Shown: positions 1-5,029, numbered from the stretch's first letter. The stretch is DNA of 5,029 bases from Candidatus Rifleibacteriota bacterium (GCA_028691595.1 JAQUZA010000279.1:1-5029); one strand, 5' to 3'. The notes: generated by a model from the sequence alone, not told the origin. Program-made: numbers and translations.

Positions 1-180
1 TTCGGCAAGGATATCGCTGAAATGCTCAGCGTGTCCAGCTTCCATCTCGGCAAGCTGCGTCAGCAACTGCACTTCATTACCAGAAGCCATTTTGGCAGCG
101 TCGGCATAGAATTTGGCTGCACGCATTTCGAGCTTTACAGCAGCCATCAGCACATCAAAGCTATTCAATTTAATCTGCAT
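1..180 (-). CDS. Ferritin-like / rubrerythrin-type diiron protein, N-terminal 60 residues (partial)
   Basis: The reading frame begins at the ATG complementary to 178-180 and stays open to the window edge, giving 60 residues. It looks like the first two helices of a ferritin-like four-helix bundle. Glu18 lies in an amphipathic helix (KLEMRAAKFYADAA), and a second helix carries the diiron ligand pattern E47-x-x-H50 (LAEMEAGHAEHF). This E...ExxH spacing is typical of rubrerythrin-related proteins, which in many anaerobes reduce hydrogen peroxide or store iron in the cytoplasm. No signal peptide is present. A second ATG lies immediately upstream (181-183). The GGAGG complementary to 186-190 is 5 nt from the inner ATG but only 2 nt from the outer one, so the inner start is preferred. 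The missing C-terminus means I cannot tell a true rubrerythrin with a rubredoxin domain from a stand-alone ferritin-like protein. Confidence 0.8.
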   Translation of the reverse strand, partial: MQIKLNSFDVLMAAVKLEMRAAKFYADAAKMASGNEVQLLTQLAEMEAGHAEHFSDILAE

Positions 181-185
181 CATTT

Positions 186-193
186 CCTCCCCC
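186..193 (-). promoter_or_regulatory. Ribosome binding site of the ferritin-like gene
   Basis: The minus strand reads GGGGGAGG here, 5 nt before the ATG at 180. This site decides between two adjacent ATG codons (183 and 180) in favour of 180. Confidence 0.7.
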
Positions 194-197
194 GGTT

Positions 198-211
198 GTG
201 AATATCTTCAC
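198..211. repeat. Small palindrome at the start of the ferritin-like transcript
   Basis: GTGAA (198-202) and TTCAC (207-211) form a perfect 5-bp inverted repeat around a 4-nt centre. It lies just downstream of the predicted leftward -10 box, overlapping the expected transcription start, which is a usual operator position. The sequence does not obviously match a PerR or Fur box, and the arms are short, so chance is possible. Confidence 0.35.
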
Positions 212-212
212 T

Positions 213-241
213 ACTATGACACTATTTTAGTATTATTTCAA
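213..241 (-). promoter_or_regulatory. Predicted sigma70-type promoter for the ferritin-like gene
   Basis: On the minus strand a TTGAAA -35 element (236-241) is followed, after exactly 17 nt, by a CATAGT -10 element (213-218). This would give a leader of about 25 nt before the ATG at 180, including the strong ribosome binding site. The -35 matches the consensus at five of six positions; the -10 is weaker. Confidence 0.55.
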
Positions 242-278
242 GAATAAAATTTTAAAAACTATTTACAAAAAGTTGCAG

Positions 279-284
279 TATAAT
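279..284 (+). promoter_or_regulatory. Predicted -10 element for the glucosaminidase unit
   Basis: A perfect TATAAT lies 25 nt before the ATG at 310, with AT-rich sequence upstream. No good -35 sits at the standard distance: TTTACA (262-267) is only 11 nt away. The promoter may therefore be activator dependent, or the match may be fortuitous in AT-rich DNA. Confidence 0.4.
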
Positions 285-309
285 CTGCATAATCAGAAGG
301 AGAAATTCC

Positions 310-1293
310 ATGAAAAAATTAGCAATGCTTATACTTGTGGTCTTTCTGGGTACCTGCTTTTCGCTTCTGGCTGCTGAAAACCCATTCACAGAAGATGCCG
401 TAAAGCCCCAGGACTCAACTAACGTCGCAACCGGTGACAAAAGCACCAAGGTTGATGGCAAGTTTCCGGTAACCGGTACAATTGAAGCCGGCAGCAGCCT
501 GAGGCTGAGATCGTGGCCCTGGGGTGTCATACTTGGTAATTTTCAGCCAGGCAGCTCGGTAACCGTTACCGGCGTTTCCGGTGAATTCTATCAGGTTGAA
601 ATCAATGGCCAGAAGGGGTACATGCATAAGAATTACATTTCAATTCCTGGTGCCCCCGCCTCCCAGGAAGAACCATATTACCCCGGTGACACCAGAAGTG
701 GCGGCCATCTGTCGATGACCGAGGGTAAATCAGCATCTGACAATGGTGCCAAAAACGGGTCTACCTCAGGCTCGAATCCTGGCGCAACCACAAGCCCCAG
801 CTCCGGAAACGACACCGGTGCCATCGCCAGCTACAAAGGTGGCAAGCTCTCTCCGGCAGAATTCAGCAGAATCTTTGGCCCGGTTGCCCGCGAAAACATG
901 AGAAGAACCGGCGTGCCCGCTTCCGTAACTCTGGCCCAGGCCGCCCTCGAAACCGGCTGGGGTTCATCAAGTATCGGCGATGCCAAAAACATGTTCGGCA
1001 TCAAGGGCACCGGACCTGCAGGCTCAATCAGAGTTTCAACTCAGGAATTCGTTAATGGCCGCATGATCACCATCCAGGATAACTTCAGAAAATACCACAG
1101 CTGGCAGGAATCATTTGACGACCACGCCAAGTTATTGCAGAATTCACGCTACGGCTACGCTCTGCAGTATAAAAAAGACCCCAACCGCTACGCCCAGGAA
1201 ATTCACAAAGCCGGTTATGCAACTGACCCGAACTACGCGTCAAAATTGATCGGCATCATGAAGTCAAACAACTTCTACCAGTGGGATGTATAA
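310..1293 (+). CDS. Secreted SH3b-domain peptidoglycan hydrolase with glucosaminidase (FlgJ/LytG-type) domain
   Basis: This 327-residue protein probably cleaves the N-acetylglucosaminyl bond of peptidoglycan outside the inner membrane. Residues 1-22 are a Sec signal peptide (MKK, a hydrophobic core, then LLAA before ENP). Residues about 52-113 form a bacterial SH3-like domain (SLRLRSWPWG, GQKGYMHKNYIS), a fold that usually binds cell wall. A Ser/Gly/Asn/Pro-rich linker spans about 125-175. Residues about 180-327 match the glucosaminidase family: LAQAALETGWGSS carries the probable catalytic Glu214, followed by NMFGIKG (228-233) and AGYATDPNYASKL with the conserved Tyr303. GAAGGAG at 296-302 lies 7 nt before the ATG and supports the start. 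The next gene begins 19 nt downstream, so the two are probably cotranscribed. The domain resembles the FlgJ muramidase half, but there is no rod-capping domain and no flagellar neighbour, so a general autolysin or septation role is more likely. Confidence 0.9.
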   Translation: MKKLAMLILVVFLGTCFSLLAAENPFTEDAVKPQDSTNVATGDKSTKVDGKFPVTGTIEAGSSLRLRSWPWGVILGNFQPGSSVTVTGVSGEFYQVEINGQKGYMHKNYISIPGAPASQEEPYYPGDTRSGGHLSMTEGKSASDNGAKNGSTSGSNPGATTSPSSGNDTGAIASYKGGKLSPAEFSRIFGPVARENMRRTGVPASVTLAQAALETGWGSSSIGDAKNMFGIKGTGPAGSIRVSTQEFVNGRMITIQDNFRKYHSWQESFDDHAKLLQNSRYGYALQYKKDPNRYAQEIHKAGYATDPNYASKLIGIMKSNNFYQWDV

Positions 1294-1312
1294 TCACAAG
1301 CGAGGTAATAAA

Positions 1313-1957
1313 ATGAAACGCATATTAGCTTCTCTGTTCTGCACCGCAATGCTGCTTTCTGCGCCAGTGTTTGCTGACCTTGCCCTGCCTGGCGAAGATA
1401 ACCCGGTTCTCTCAGAAAACTCGATTGTTCTCAATCAGTCTAAATACAATGTTGTCAAAAGAATCGACAGCGGAACCGTAACCTTAAAAGTTTTCACCAC
1501 CGAAGGCAAAGAAATGTGGGTTTCTGCACCTCTCGGCGAACAGGAAAAACTGTTCACCCTCGAAGGCGCAGCCAGTCCGCTGGCGATCAAAGACCTGACC
1601 GGTGATGGTGTTCCTGAGCTGGTTACCGCCGCGATGACCGGCCCCGAAAGCAGCGCTCTCTATGTCTTCAAATTCGACAATGACAGCCAGAAATTTACTG
1701 CCATGAACTTCAGATACGAAAAAGAAAATCTCAGTCGTGACTTTCTGGTTTCAGACATGTATCAAAAAGACGGCCAGGATCTCGTTTTTATGCCCGAAAA
1801 TAAAGTGCGCGCCCTTGGCCGCATCTATTCCGAAGAAACCGGCCCAACCGCAGGGTTTTACTTTTTCGAGCTGAAAGAGAATGAATTCGTCTGCACAGAA
1901 GTTGCACCTGTTCCGGTTGATGCCCCGACTGCACCGGCTGTAGAAGAAGGCAAGTAA
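1313..1957 (+). CDS. Secreted protein with FG-GAP/VCBS-like calcium-loop motif, function unknown
   Basis: I do not recognise a characterised family for this 214-residue protein. It begins with a clear Sec signal peptide (MKRILASLFCTAMLLSAPVFA, cleavage after about residue 21). The mature part is rich in beta-strand pattern and acidic residues. Residues 92-103 (IKDLTGDGVPEL) match the D-x-(T/N)-G-D-G-x-x-E calcium-loop signature of FG-GAP/VCBS beta-propeller repeats, followed by LVTAAMTG and LYVFKFDND as in such blades. Only one clear copy is seen, so it is not a full propeller. The C-terminus is a Pro/Ala-rich tail. The frame is open from an earlier ATG at 1286 that overlaps the upstream gene, but that start lacks a signal peptide and a Shine-Dalgarno site. 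GAGGT (1302-1306) lies 6 nt before the ATG at 1313. It probably acts in the envelope or periplasm alongside the glucosaminidase encoded upstream. Confidence 0.75.
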   Translation: MKRILASLFCTAMLLSAPVFADLALPGEDNPVLSENSIVLNQSKYNVVKRIDSGTVTLKVFTTEGKEMWVSAPLGEQEKLFTLEGAASPLAIKDLTGDGVPELVTAAMTGPESSALYVFKFDNDSQKFTAMNFRYEKENLSRDFLVSDMYQKDGQDLVFMPENKVRALGRIYSEETGPTAGFYFFELKENEFVCTEVAPVPVDAPTAPAVEEGK

Positions 1958-1982
1958 ACCCTTTACCCAGTCTTAGAAGAGT

Positions 1983-2029
1983 AACAATAAAAATGCCCCG
2001 CTCATTTTGAGCGGGGCATTTTTATTGTT
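1983..2029. terminator. Bidirectional Rho-independent terminator with perfect 22-bp stem
   Basis: The two arms (1983-2004 and 2008-2029) are perfectly complementary around a TTT loop. The GC core TGCCCCGCTCA is flanked by A-tracts on the left and T-tracts on the right, so transcripts in either direction end in a U-run after a GC-rich hairpin. It lies 25 nt after the stop of the rightward secreted-protein gene and 35 nt after the stop of the convergent leftward gene, so it can serve both. Confidence 0.93.
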
Positions 2030-2064
2030 TATAGAGTCTTACTATTATAAAAAAGTCGGGGGCC

Positions 2065-2715
2065 TTATTCTGGAACAGCTACAACTACGCCATTCTGTTC
2101 AACAATCTTGAAACCTGCAAGGGTTTCGCCTGAATATCTGCCATTAACATCGCTGACTTTTACTGCCCAGCGATAGTGGTGATCTTTTTTGAGATAGCCT
2201 TCGTCAAAACCGATATAACCGGCCTTAGTGGCGACTCTTTCCCAGACAGTTTGCTGAGAAGTTACGTCGAAAAGGGTTACAGCTGCATAGCGGCAGTTTG
2301 TTTTCCAGGTAAAAATGGGTTTAAGAGTTGCGCCAACTGGCGAAAGAACCAGAGAAGCAGGAGCTTCCGGTTTTTTGTCAGATATTACATCACCAACAAG
2401 CAGTTCAACTTTGAGATTGCCGGCCATTGGCACTTCAGGATGCTTTGGAAGGCGAACTTTTACATAGTAAAAAGTCGGAGTAAGCATTTCGCGCTCGATA
2501 ACAAGCTTGCCCATGCGCAGATCAAGATTGCGCCCGACAAAAACCCTGCCGTGCATGGCTGCAGATTCGGGCAGGTCAATACGGTGTTCCCAGCTCTGAG
2601 CAGGTTCGCCAATTTTAAGCTGATGGAAAAAATTCTGCTCGAGCGTCTCAGCCGAAGCAGAGACTCCAACCAGCGCCATTAGAACAACCACAAACAAAAA
2701 ACAAATGTTTCGCAT
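2065..2715 (-). CDS. Secreted protein with fibronectin-III-like C-terminal half, function unknown
   Basis: The 216-residue product starts with a Sec signal peptide (MRNICFLFVVVLMALVGVSASA, cleavage before about ETLEQ). Residues about 25-110 form a region I do not recognise, with beta-strand-like stretches (FYYVKVRLP, LKVELLVGD). Residues about 115-205 follow the pattern of a fibronectin type III/Ig-like domain: a PEAPASLVLSPVGAT entry, then FTWKT with Trp137, then HHYRWAVKVSDVNGRYSG with Trp183, ending in GFKIVE. Such domains usually mediate binding or act as spacers in exported proteins. The frame is open upstream to a TTG at 2730, but GAGGGGG (complement of 2722-2728) lies 6 nt before the ATG at 2715, which fixes that start. 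It is transcribed leftward after the permease, but a terminator separates them, and no convincing promoter was found in the gap. No catalytic motif is visible. Confidence 0.75.
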   Translation of the reverse strand: MRNICFLFVVVLMALVGVSASAETLEQNFFHQLKIGEPAQSWEHRIDLPESAAMHGRVFVGRNLDLRMGKLVIEREMLTPTFYYVKVRLPKHPEVPMAGNLKVELLVGDVISDKKPEAPASLVLSPVGATLKPIFTWKTNCRYAAVTLFDVTSQQTVWERVATKAGYIGFDEGYLKKDHHYRWAVKVSDVNGRYSGETLAGFKIVEQNGVVVAVPE

Positions 2716-2721
2716 CTGATG

Positions 2722-2728
2722 CCCCCTC
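2722..2728 (-). promoter_or_regulatory. Ribosome binding site fixing the start of the Fn3-like secreted protein
   Basis: The minus strand reads GAGGGGG, 6 nt upstream of the ATG at 2715. It lies inside the longer frame that could begin with TTG at 2730, which argues against that longer start. Confidence 0.7.
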
Positions 2729-2817
2729 AATTTAATTTCACACTATCATTCTACGTCTGCGGACAAGGGGGCAAAAAGGTATATTTAGCAAAACTTATGA
2801 ATGAGGCCGCCAGCCAC

Positions 2818-2845
2818 AAAAAAACGGCCGCCTGCGGCGGCCGTT
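2818..2845 (-). terminator. Rho-independent terminator of the permease gene
   Basis: A perfect 10-bp GC-rich stem (2823-2832 with 2836-2845, loop TGC) is followed on the minus strand by seven T residues (complement of 2818-2824). It lies 23 nt beyond the permease stop codon. It separates the permease transcript from the leftward secreted-protein gene downstream. Confidence 0.9.
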
Positions 2846-2868
2846 ACAATTTTTATACAAACCAGAGC

Positions 2869-4299
2869 TTATTGAGTATCAGGACGCATACTTACATCAG
2901 CAGGCTTTTCAGAGATGTATTCTGAAGGGCTTCCAGGCAGAGCGAAGTTTAGAATGATGGCGGTAAGCCCACCGGCGATAATACCTGAACTGAGCATGCC
3001 ATGCATCCATTGAGGCATAACCTTAATCAGGCCAGGTTCAAAACTGACACCCAGCCCGGTGGCCAGTGAGACTGCCAGAATCAGGGTTCCGCGACGGTCG
3101 ATTTGCTGAGTTGCAATAATTCTAATACCTGAGGCAGCCACGGTGCCAAACATCAAAAAGGTTGCCCCACCAAGCACCGGTGCCGGAATCAGCGCTGCCA
3201 GGCCTGAAAAATACGGAATAAGGCCAAGAATAGTCAAAATAGCGGCGACAAAATAGCCAACATGGCGGCTTGCCACCCCGGTAAGCTGAATAATACCGTT
3301 ATTCTGGCTGAAGGATGTGTTGGGAAAAGTATTAAAAACAGCTGCCAGCAAAGAATTGAAGCCATCAGCAAAAACCCCGCCCGAGATGCGCTCGAGATAA
3401 ACTTCGCCCTCGAGAGGTTCACCAGAAACGAGTGAGGTTGCGGTAATATCACCGATTGTCTCGACCAGAGTCACCAGATATAACAGGGCGATCCCGAAAA
3501 ATACTGAGATGTCAAAGGCAAACCCGTATTTGAAGGGAACCGGAACTACCAGCCAGCTGGTTTCTTTGAGAGCGCCAAGGTCAACCTGACCAAGATAAGC
3601 AGCAACACCATAACCGGCTACGAGGCCGACAAAAATCGAGCTCATTCTGACCCAGCGATTACTCATGCTGTTGAGCACCAGAATGGTGACAATTACAAAA
3701 ATGGCGAGAAAAATATTATTTCTGATAACTTCGGCTCCGACAGTGCCTTTGAAAAAGCTGTCCATGAGGGGCTGCCCACCGGCGCAACTTTTTACCGCCG
3801 AACTTATAAGCGTCATTCCGATCAAAGTAACTACCACCCCGCTTACGAGCGGGGTAATGAGCACTCGCAACGGCTTGATAAAACGACTGCAGATCATTTC
3901 AATGAATGAACCGACAAAACACAGGCCAAAAAGAAGCGGCAGTGCCGACTCAGGCGAATTCCCGGCAGCCACGTGGCCTTTTCCGACCGCGAGAAGCACG
4001 CCGATAAAAGCAAAGCTTGTGCCCTGAATGCTCAGCAGACCCGAACCGACAAAACCAATCTTACGAACCTGAATAAAAGTTGCAACCCCCGAAACCAGCA
4101 ATGACATACTGACAATATAGCTGGTATCAGCCAGGTTGATTTCCATGACACTGCAGATTATCAGTGCCGGGGTCATAATCGAGACCACGATTGCCATCAA
4201 ATGCTGAACCGCAGCGAATAGCGCTTCACCAAAAGGCGGTTTATCACGCAAACCGTAAATCAAACCCTGTTTTGCAAGTTCCTGACTGGTGTTACTCAT
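2869..4299 (-). CDS. NCS2/NAT-family purine permease (xanthine or uric acid:cation symporter)
   Basis: This 476-residue polytopic membrane protein is close in length to the E. coli xanthine permeases XanQ and XanP (about 460 residues) and probably imports an oxidised purine with H+ or Na+ across the inner membrane. Family landmarks are all present: AVQHL in the first membrane segment (His33), ETIGD (Glu280) in the eighth, DGF with Asp312, and the NAT signature SQNNGIIQLTGVASR (Gln332, Asn333). From memory these correspond to XanQ His31, Glu272, Asp304, Gln324 and Asn325, so the binding site looks intact. In the third membrane segment the motif is IQGTSFAF, with Ser95 where XanQ has Asn93; uric-acid-transporting relatives have Ser or Thr there. 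Substrate is therefore xanthine, uric acid or both, and uracil is less likely. The start ATG at 4299 follows AGGAGG (complement of 4303-4308) with a short 3-nt gap. The gene has its own predicted promoter, leader and terminator. Confidence 0.93.
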   Translation of the reverse strand: MSNTSQELAKQGLIYGLRDKPPFGEALFAAVQHLMAIVVSIMTPALIICSVMEINLADTSYIVSMSLLVSGVATFIQVRKIGFVGSGLLSIQGTSFAFIGVLLAVGKGHVAAGNSPESALPLLFGLCFVGSFIEMICSRFIKPLRVLITPLVSGVVVTLIGMTLISSAVKSCAGGQPLMDSFFKGTVGAEVIRNNIFLAIFVIVTILVLNSMSNRWVRMSSIFVGLVAGYGVAAYLGQVDLGALKETSWLVVPVPFKYGFAFDISVFFGIALLYLVTLVETIGDITATSLVSGEPLEGEVYLERISGGVFADGFNSLLAAVFNTFPNTSFSQNNGIIQLTGVASRHVGYFVAAILTILGLIPYFSGLAALIPAPVLGGATFLMFGTVAASGIRIIATQQIDRRGTLILAVSLATGLGVSFEPGLIKVMPQWMHGMLSSGIIAGGLTAIILNFALPGSPSEYISEKPADVSMRPDTQ

Positions 4300-4446
4300 A
4301 TGCCTCCTGCCGATGTTTATTTTCTTAAAATTTCAAGGTTCGTTGCCAGACCAAACATTAAACTGCCTGCGCAATTGCAGAGTCAGTGTTAAAAAGCCCC
4401 CGCGGGCGGCGAAGACCATCTGCACCAGAACATCCTTCGGGATGGC
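4300..4446 (-). promoter_or_regulatory. Structured leader of the permease gene, candidate attenuator/riboswitch
   Basis: About 146 nt of predicted untranslated leader separates the promoter from the permease start. On the minus strand it begins with GCCATCC. Two mutually exclusive pairings are visible: a local hairpin CATCC-CGAA-GGATG (4444-4431), and a longer stem of CCATC (4445-4441) with GATGG (4420-4416). A third option pairs CGAAG (4439-4435) with CTTCG (4414-4410). Directly after this comes a terminator-like hairpin plus U-run (4391-4410), then about 90 nt including a CTGC/GCAG hairpin (4367-4380) before the ribosome binding site. An aptamer-like region abutting an intrinsic terminator ahead of a transporter start is the usual transcription-attenuation layout. 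I could not match it to a known class from memory. Confidence 0.4.
4391..4410 (-). terminator. Terminator-like hairpin within the permease leader
   Basis: The minus strand reads GCCGCCCGCGGGGGC followed by TTTTT. GCC (4410-4408) pairs with GGC (4398-4396), and CC pairs with GG inside after a one-base bulge; the alternative is a plain GCCC/GGGC stem. It lies about 90 nt upstream of the permease ATG, so termination here would prevent expression. The stem is shorter and less perfect than the two true terminators in this window. Confidence 0.5.
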
Positions 4447-4451
4447 TTCTT

Positions 4452-4478
4452 ATTATAGTATCTTTAAGTCTACCACAA
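4452..4478 (-). promoter_or_regulatory. Predicted promoter of the permease gene
   Basis: On the minus strand a perfect TATAAT (4452-4457) is preceded by TTGTGG (4473-4478) with a 15-nt spacer, shorter than the optimal 17. The expected transcription start is near 4445-4446, immediately before the leader stem elements. The -10 is convincing; the -35 is weak, so an activator may contribute. Confidence 0.5.
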
Positions 4479-4636
4479 TTATAAAGACAGAACTGTTCAT
4501 TATGAGAAGTCGACCAGAATTGTACGACTTCATGATTAGATAATGAGGTTTAGATCATTTGAGGCTGGTCTCGAATCTTTGCCGAAGAAAACTTGAGAAA
4601 ATTTTGTTTTTTGCTGGTGATTACGCCCGCAGATAC
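4479..4636. other. Spacer between the two divergent promoters
   Basis: This stretch holds no supported gene. Its only clear structure is the inverted repeat at 4506-4531. The rest is AT-leaning sequence with A- and T-runs (around 4588-4611) and no hairpin-plus-U-run that I would call a terminator. A 13-codon frame starting at 4502 lacks a ribosome binding site. Confidence 0.5.
4506..4531. repeat. Interrupted palindrome in the divergent spacer
   Basis: GAAGTCG (4506-4512) and CGACTTC (4525-4531) form a perfect 7-bp inverted repeat with a 12-nt gap. The centre-to-centre distance of 19 nt is close to two DNA turns, as for a dimeric regulator. It lies about 28 bp upstream of the permease -35 element, a position compatible with an activator site. 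Confidence 0.4.
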
Positions 4637-4665
4637 TTGACAAATAGTATTTCTACGGTTATGAT
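4637..4665 (+). promoter_or_regulatory. Near-consensus sigma70-type promoter of the RRM protein gene
   Basis: A perfect TTGACA (4637-4642) and TATGAT (4660-4665) are separated by exactly 17 nt. This is the strongest promoter in the window and predicts a start near 4672. It implies high basal expression of the RNA-binding protein. Confidence 0.8.
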
Positions 4666-4671
4666 CAAACA

Positions 4672-4786
4672 GTTCTACAAACCTAGCCTGGTTTGTGGCT
4701 GTCAGCTGGTTTAACTGGTGGTTTTCCAGAGCGGCAGCCCGTTAGTCAAACCGCCCCGAACATCATGCCTTTAAGGATTTTTTTGA
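4672..4786 (+). promoter_or_regulatory. Long structured 5' leader of the RRM protein gene
   Basis: About 115 nt of leader precedes the start codon. Near its 5' end CTACAAACC (4675-4683) pairs with GGTTTGTGG (4690-4698) around a 6-nt loop, a 9-bp stem with one U-G pair. Further on, GGTTT (4708-4712) can pair with AAACC (4748-4752), and AAC (4713-4715) with GTT (4741-4743), enclosing a small TGG/CCA hairpin. The ribosome binding site AAGGA (4773-4777) sits outside these stems, 9 nt before the ATG. A leader of this length on an RNA-binding protein gene suggests post-transcriptional or temperature-dependent control, which is inference. Confidence 0.5.
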
Positions 4787-5029
4787 ATGAACATTTACGT
4801 TGGTAACCTGCCCTACAGTGCAACCGAAGAACAGCTCAGAACCATGTTTGGTCAGTATGGTGACGTTACGTCAGCCAGTATCGTCAAAGATCGCGACACC
4901 GGAAGATCAAAAGGTTTCGGCTTCGTCGAAATGACTGATGATTCAGCAGCCGAGCAGGCAATTCAGGCCCTGAACGAATCAGACATGAACGGTCGCAACA
5001 TCAAGGTTAATCAGGCTCGCCCCAAAGAA
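4787..5029 (+). CDS. Single-RRM RNA-binding protein (partial, first 81 residues)
   Basis: The visible 81 residues are nearly a complete RNA recognition motif, with strand-helix-strand order beta-alpha-beta-beta-alpha-beta. RNP2 is IYVGNL (3-8), with Tyr4 as the RNA-stacking aromatic. RNP1 is KGFGFVEM (42-49), with Phe44 and Phe46 as the other two stacking residues. The last strand, RNIKVNQARPKE, closes the domain. Bacterial proteins of this type are usually small, with a short basic or glycine-rich tail after the domain, so probably only that tail lies beyond the window. In cyanobacteria relatives bind RNA and several are cold-inducible; the role here is not shown by the sequence. The start ATG follows AAGGA (4773-4777) with a 9-nt gap. 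It is transcribed from its own strong promoter, divergently from the permease. Confidence 0.93.
   Translation, partial: MNIYVGNLPYSATEEQLRTMFGQYGDVTSASIVKDRDTGRSKGFGFVEMTDDSAAEQAIQALNESDMNGRNIKVNQARPKE

Noticed and set aside
310..375. Lipoprotein signal in the glucosaminidase (LGTC at residues 13-16)
   Set aside because: Thr before Cys is atypical for a lipobox, the hydrophobic stretch continues past the Cys, and a standard cleavage site follows at LLAA.
252..627. Leftward open frames over the start of the glucosaminidase gene
   Set aside because: They are antisense to a signal peptide and SH3b domain with good ribosome binding site support and show no family features.
1286..1312. Upstream ATG at 1286 as start of the second secreted-protein gene
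   Set aside because: It overlaps the end of the glucosaminidase gene, lacks a ribosome binding site and would put nine charged/polar residues before a clean signal peptide; the ATG at 1313 has GAGGT 6 nt upstream.
2176..2682. Rightward 168-codon open frame
   Set aside because: It lies antisense to the Fn3-like gene, whose product has a signal peptide and domain pattern; the antisense translation has no recognisable features.
2716..2730. TTG start at 2730 for the Fn3-like secreted protein
   Set aside because: The GAGGGGG ribosome binding site lies inside this extension and fits the ATG at 2715.
3665..4027. Rightward 120-codon open frame
   Set aside because: It lies entirely antisense to the permease, which has strong family motifs across this stretch.
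4300..4446. Guanine/adenine-type purine riboswitch upstream of the permease
   Set aside because: The three-way junction core and paired loop sequences of that class are not visible; the candidate structure is a simpler hairpin plus terminator.
4289..4543. Rightward 84-codon open frame in the divergent spacer
   Set aside because: No ribosome binding site, low-complexity unrelated composition, and it runs across the permease start, leader and promoter.

Overview
The window looks like ordinary bacterial chromosome at moderate GC. It carries six protein genes with clear Shine-Dalgarno sites. Three of the six encode proteins with Sec-type signal peptides, which fits a lineage that exports many proteins. 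The FlgJ/LytG-type glucosaminidase and the single-RRM RNA-binding protein occur in several phyla, so the sequence alone does not fix the taxon. I saw no CRISPR array, insertion sequence, tRNA, rRNA or phage gene.

Left part (1-2029). The 5' end of a ferritin-like/rubrerythrin-type gene runs leftward off the edge. It is divergent from a rightward two-gene unit: a secreted SH3b-linker-glucosaminidase peptidoglycan hydrolase (310-1293), then, 19 nt later, a secreted protein with an FG-GAP/VCBS-like calcium-loop motif (1313-1957). The 129-bp divergent spacer holds a good leftward promoter with a small palindrome just downstream of it, and a -10 element for the rightward unit. A perfect 22-bp inverted repeat (1983-2029) ends this unit and probably also the convergent gene on the other side.

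Middle part (2030-4299). Two leftward genes lie here: an NCS2/NAT-family xanthine/uric-acid-type permease (4299 to 2869) with its own terminator (2818-2845), and downstream of it a secreted protein with a fibronectin-III-like C-terminal half (2715 to 2065). The terminator between them suggests separate transcription.

Right part (4300-5029). A 487-bp divergent spacer separates the permease from an RRM RNA-binding protein gene that runs off the right edge. Both genes appear to have structured leaders. The permease leader (about 146 nt) contains alternative hairpins directly followed by a terminator-like hairpin with a U-run, upstream of the start codon, which is the layout of an attenuator or riboswitch. 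The RRM gene has a near-consensus sigma70-type promoter and a leader of about 115 nt with a strong hairpin. The permease leader is the best candidate in the window for something undescribed. No multi-gene novel system is visible.
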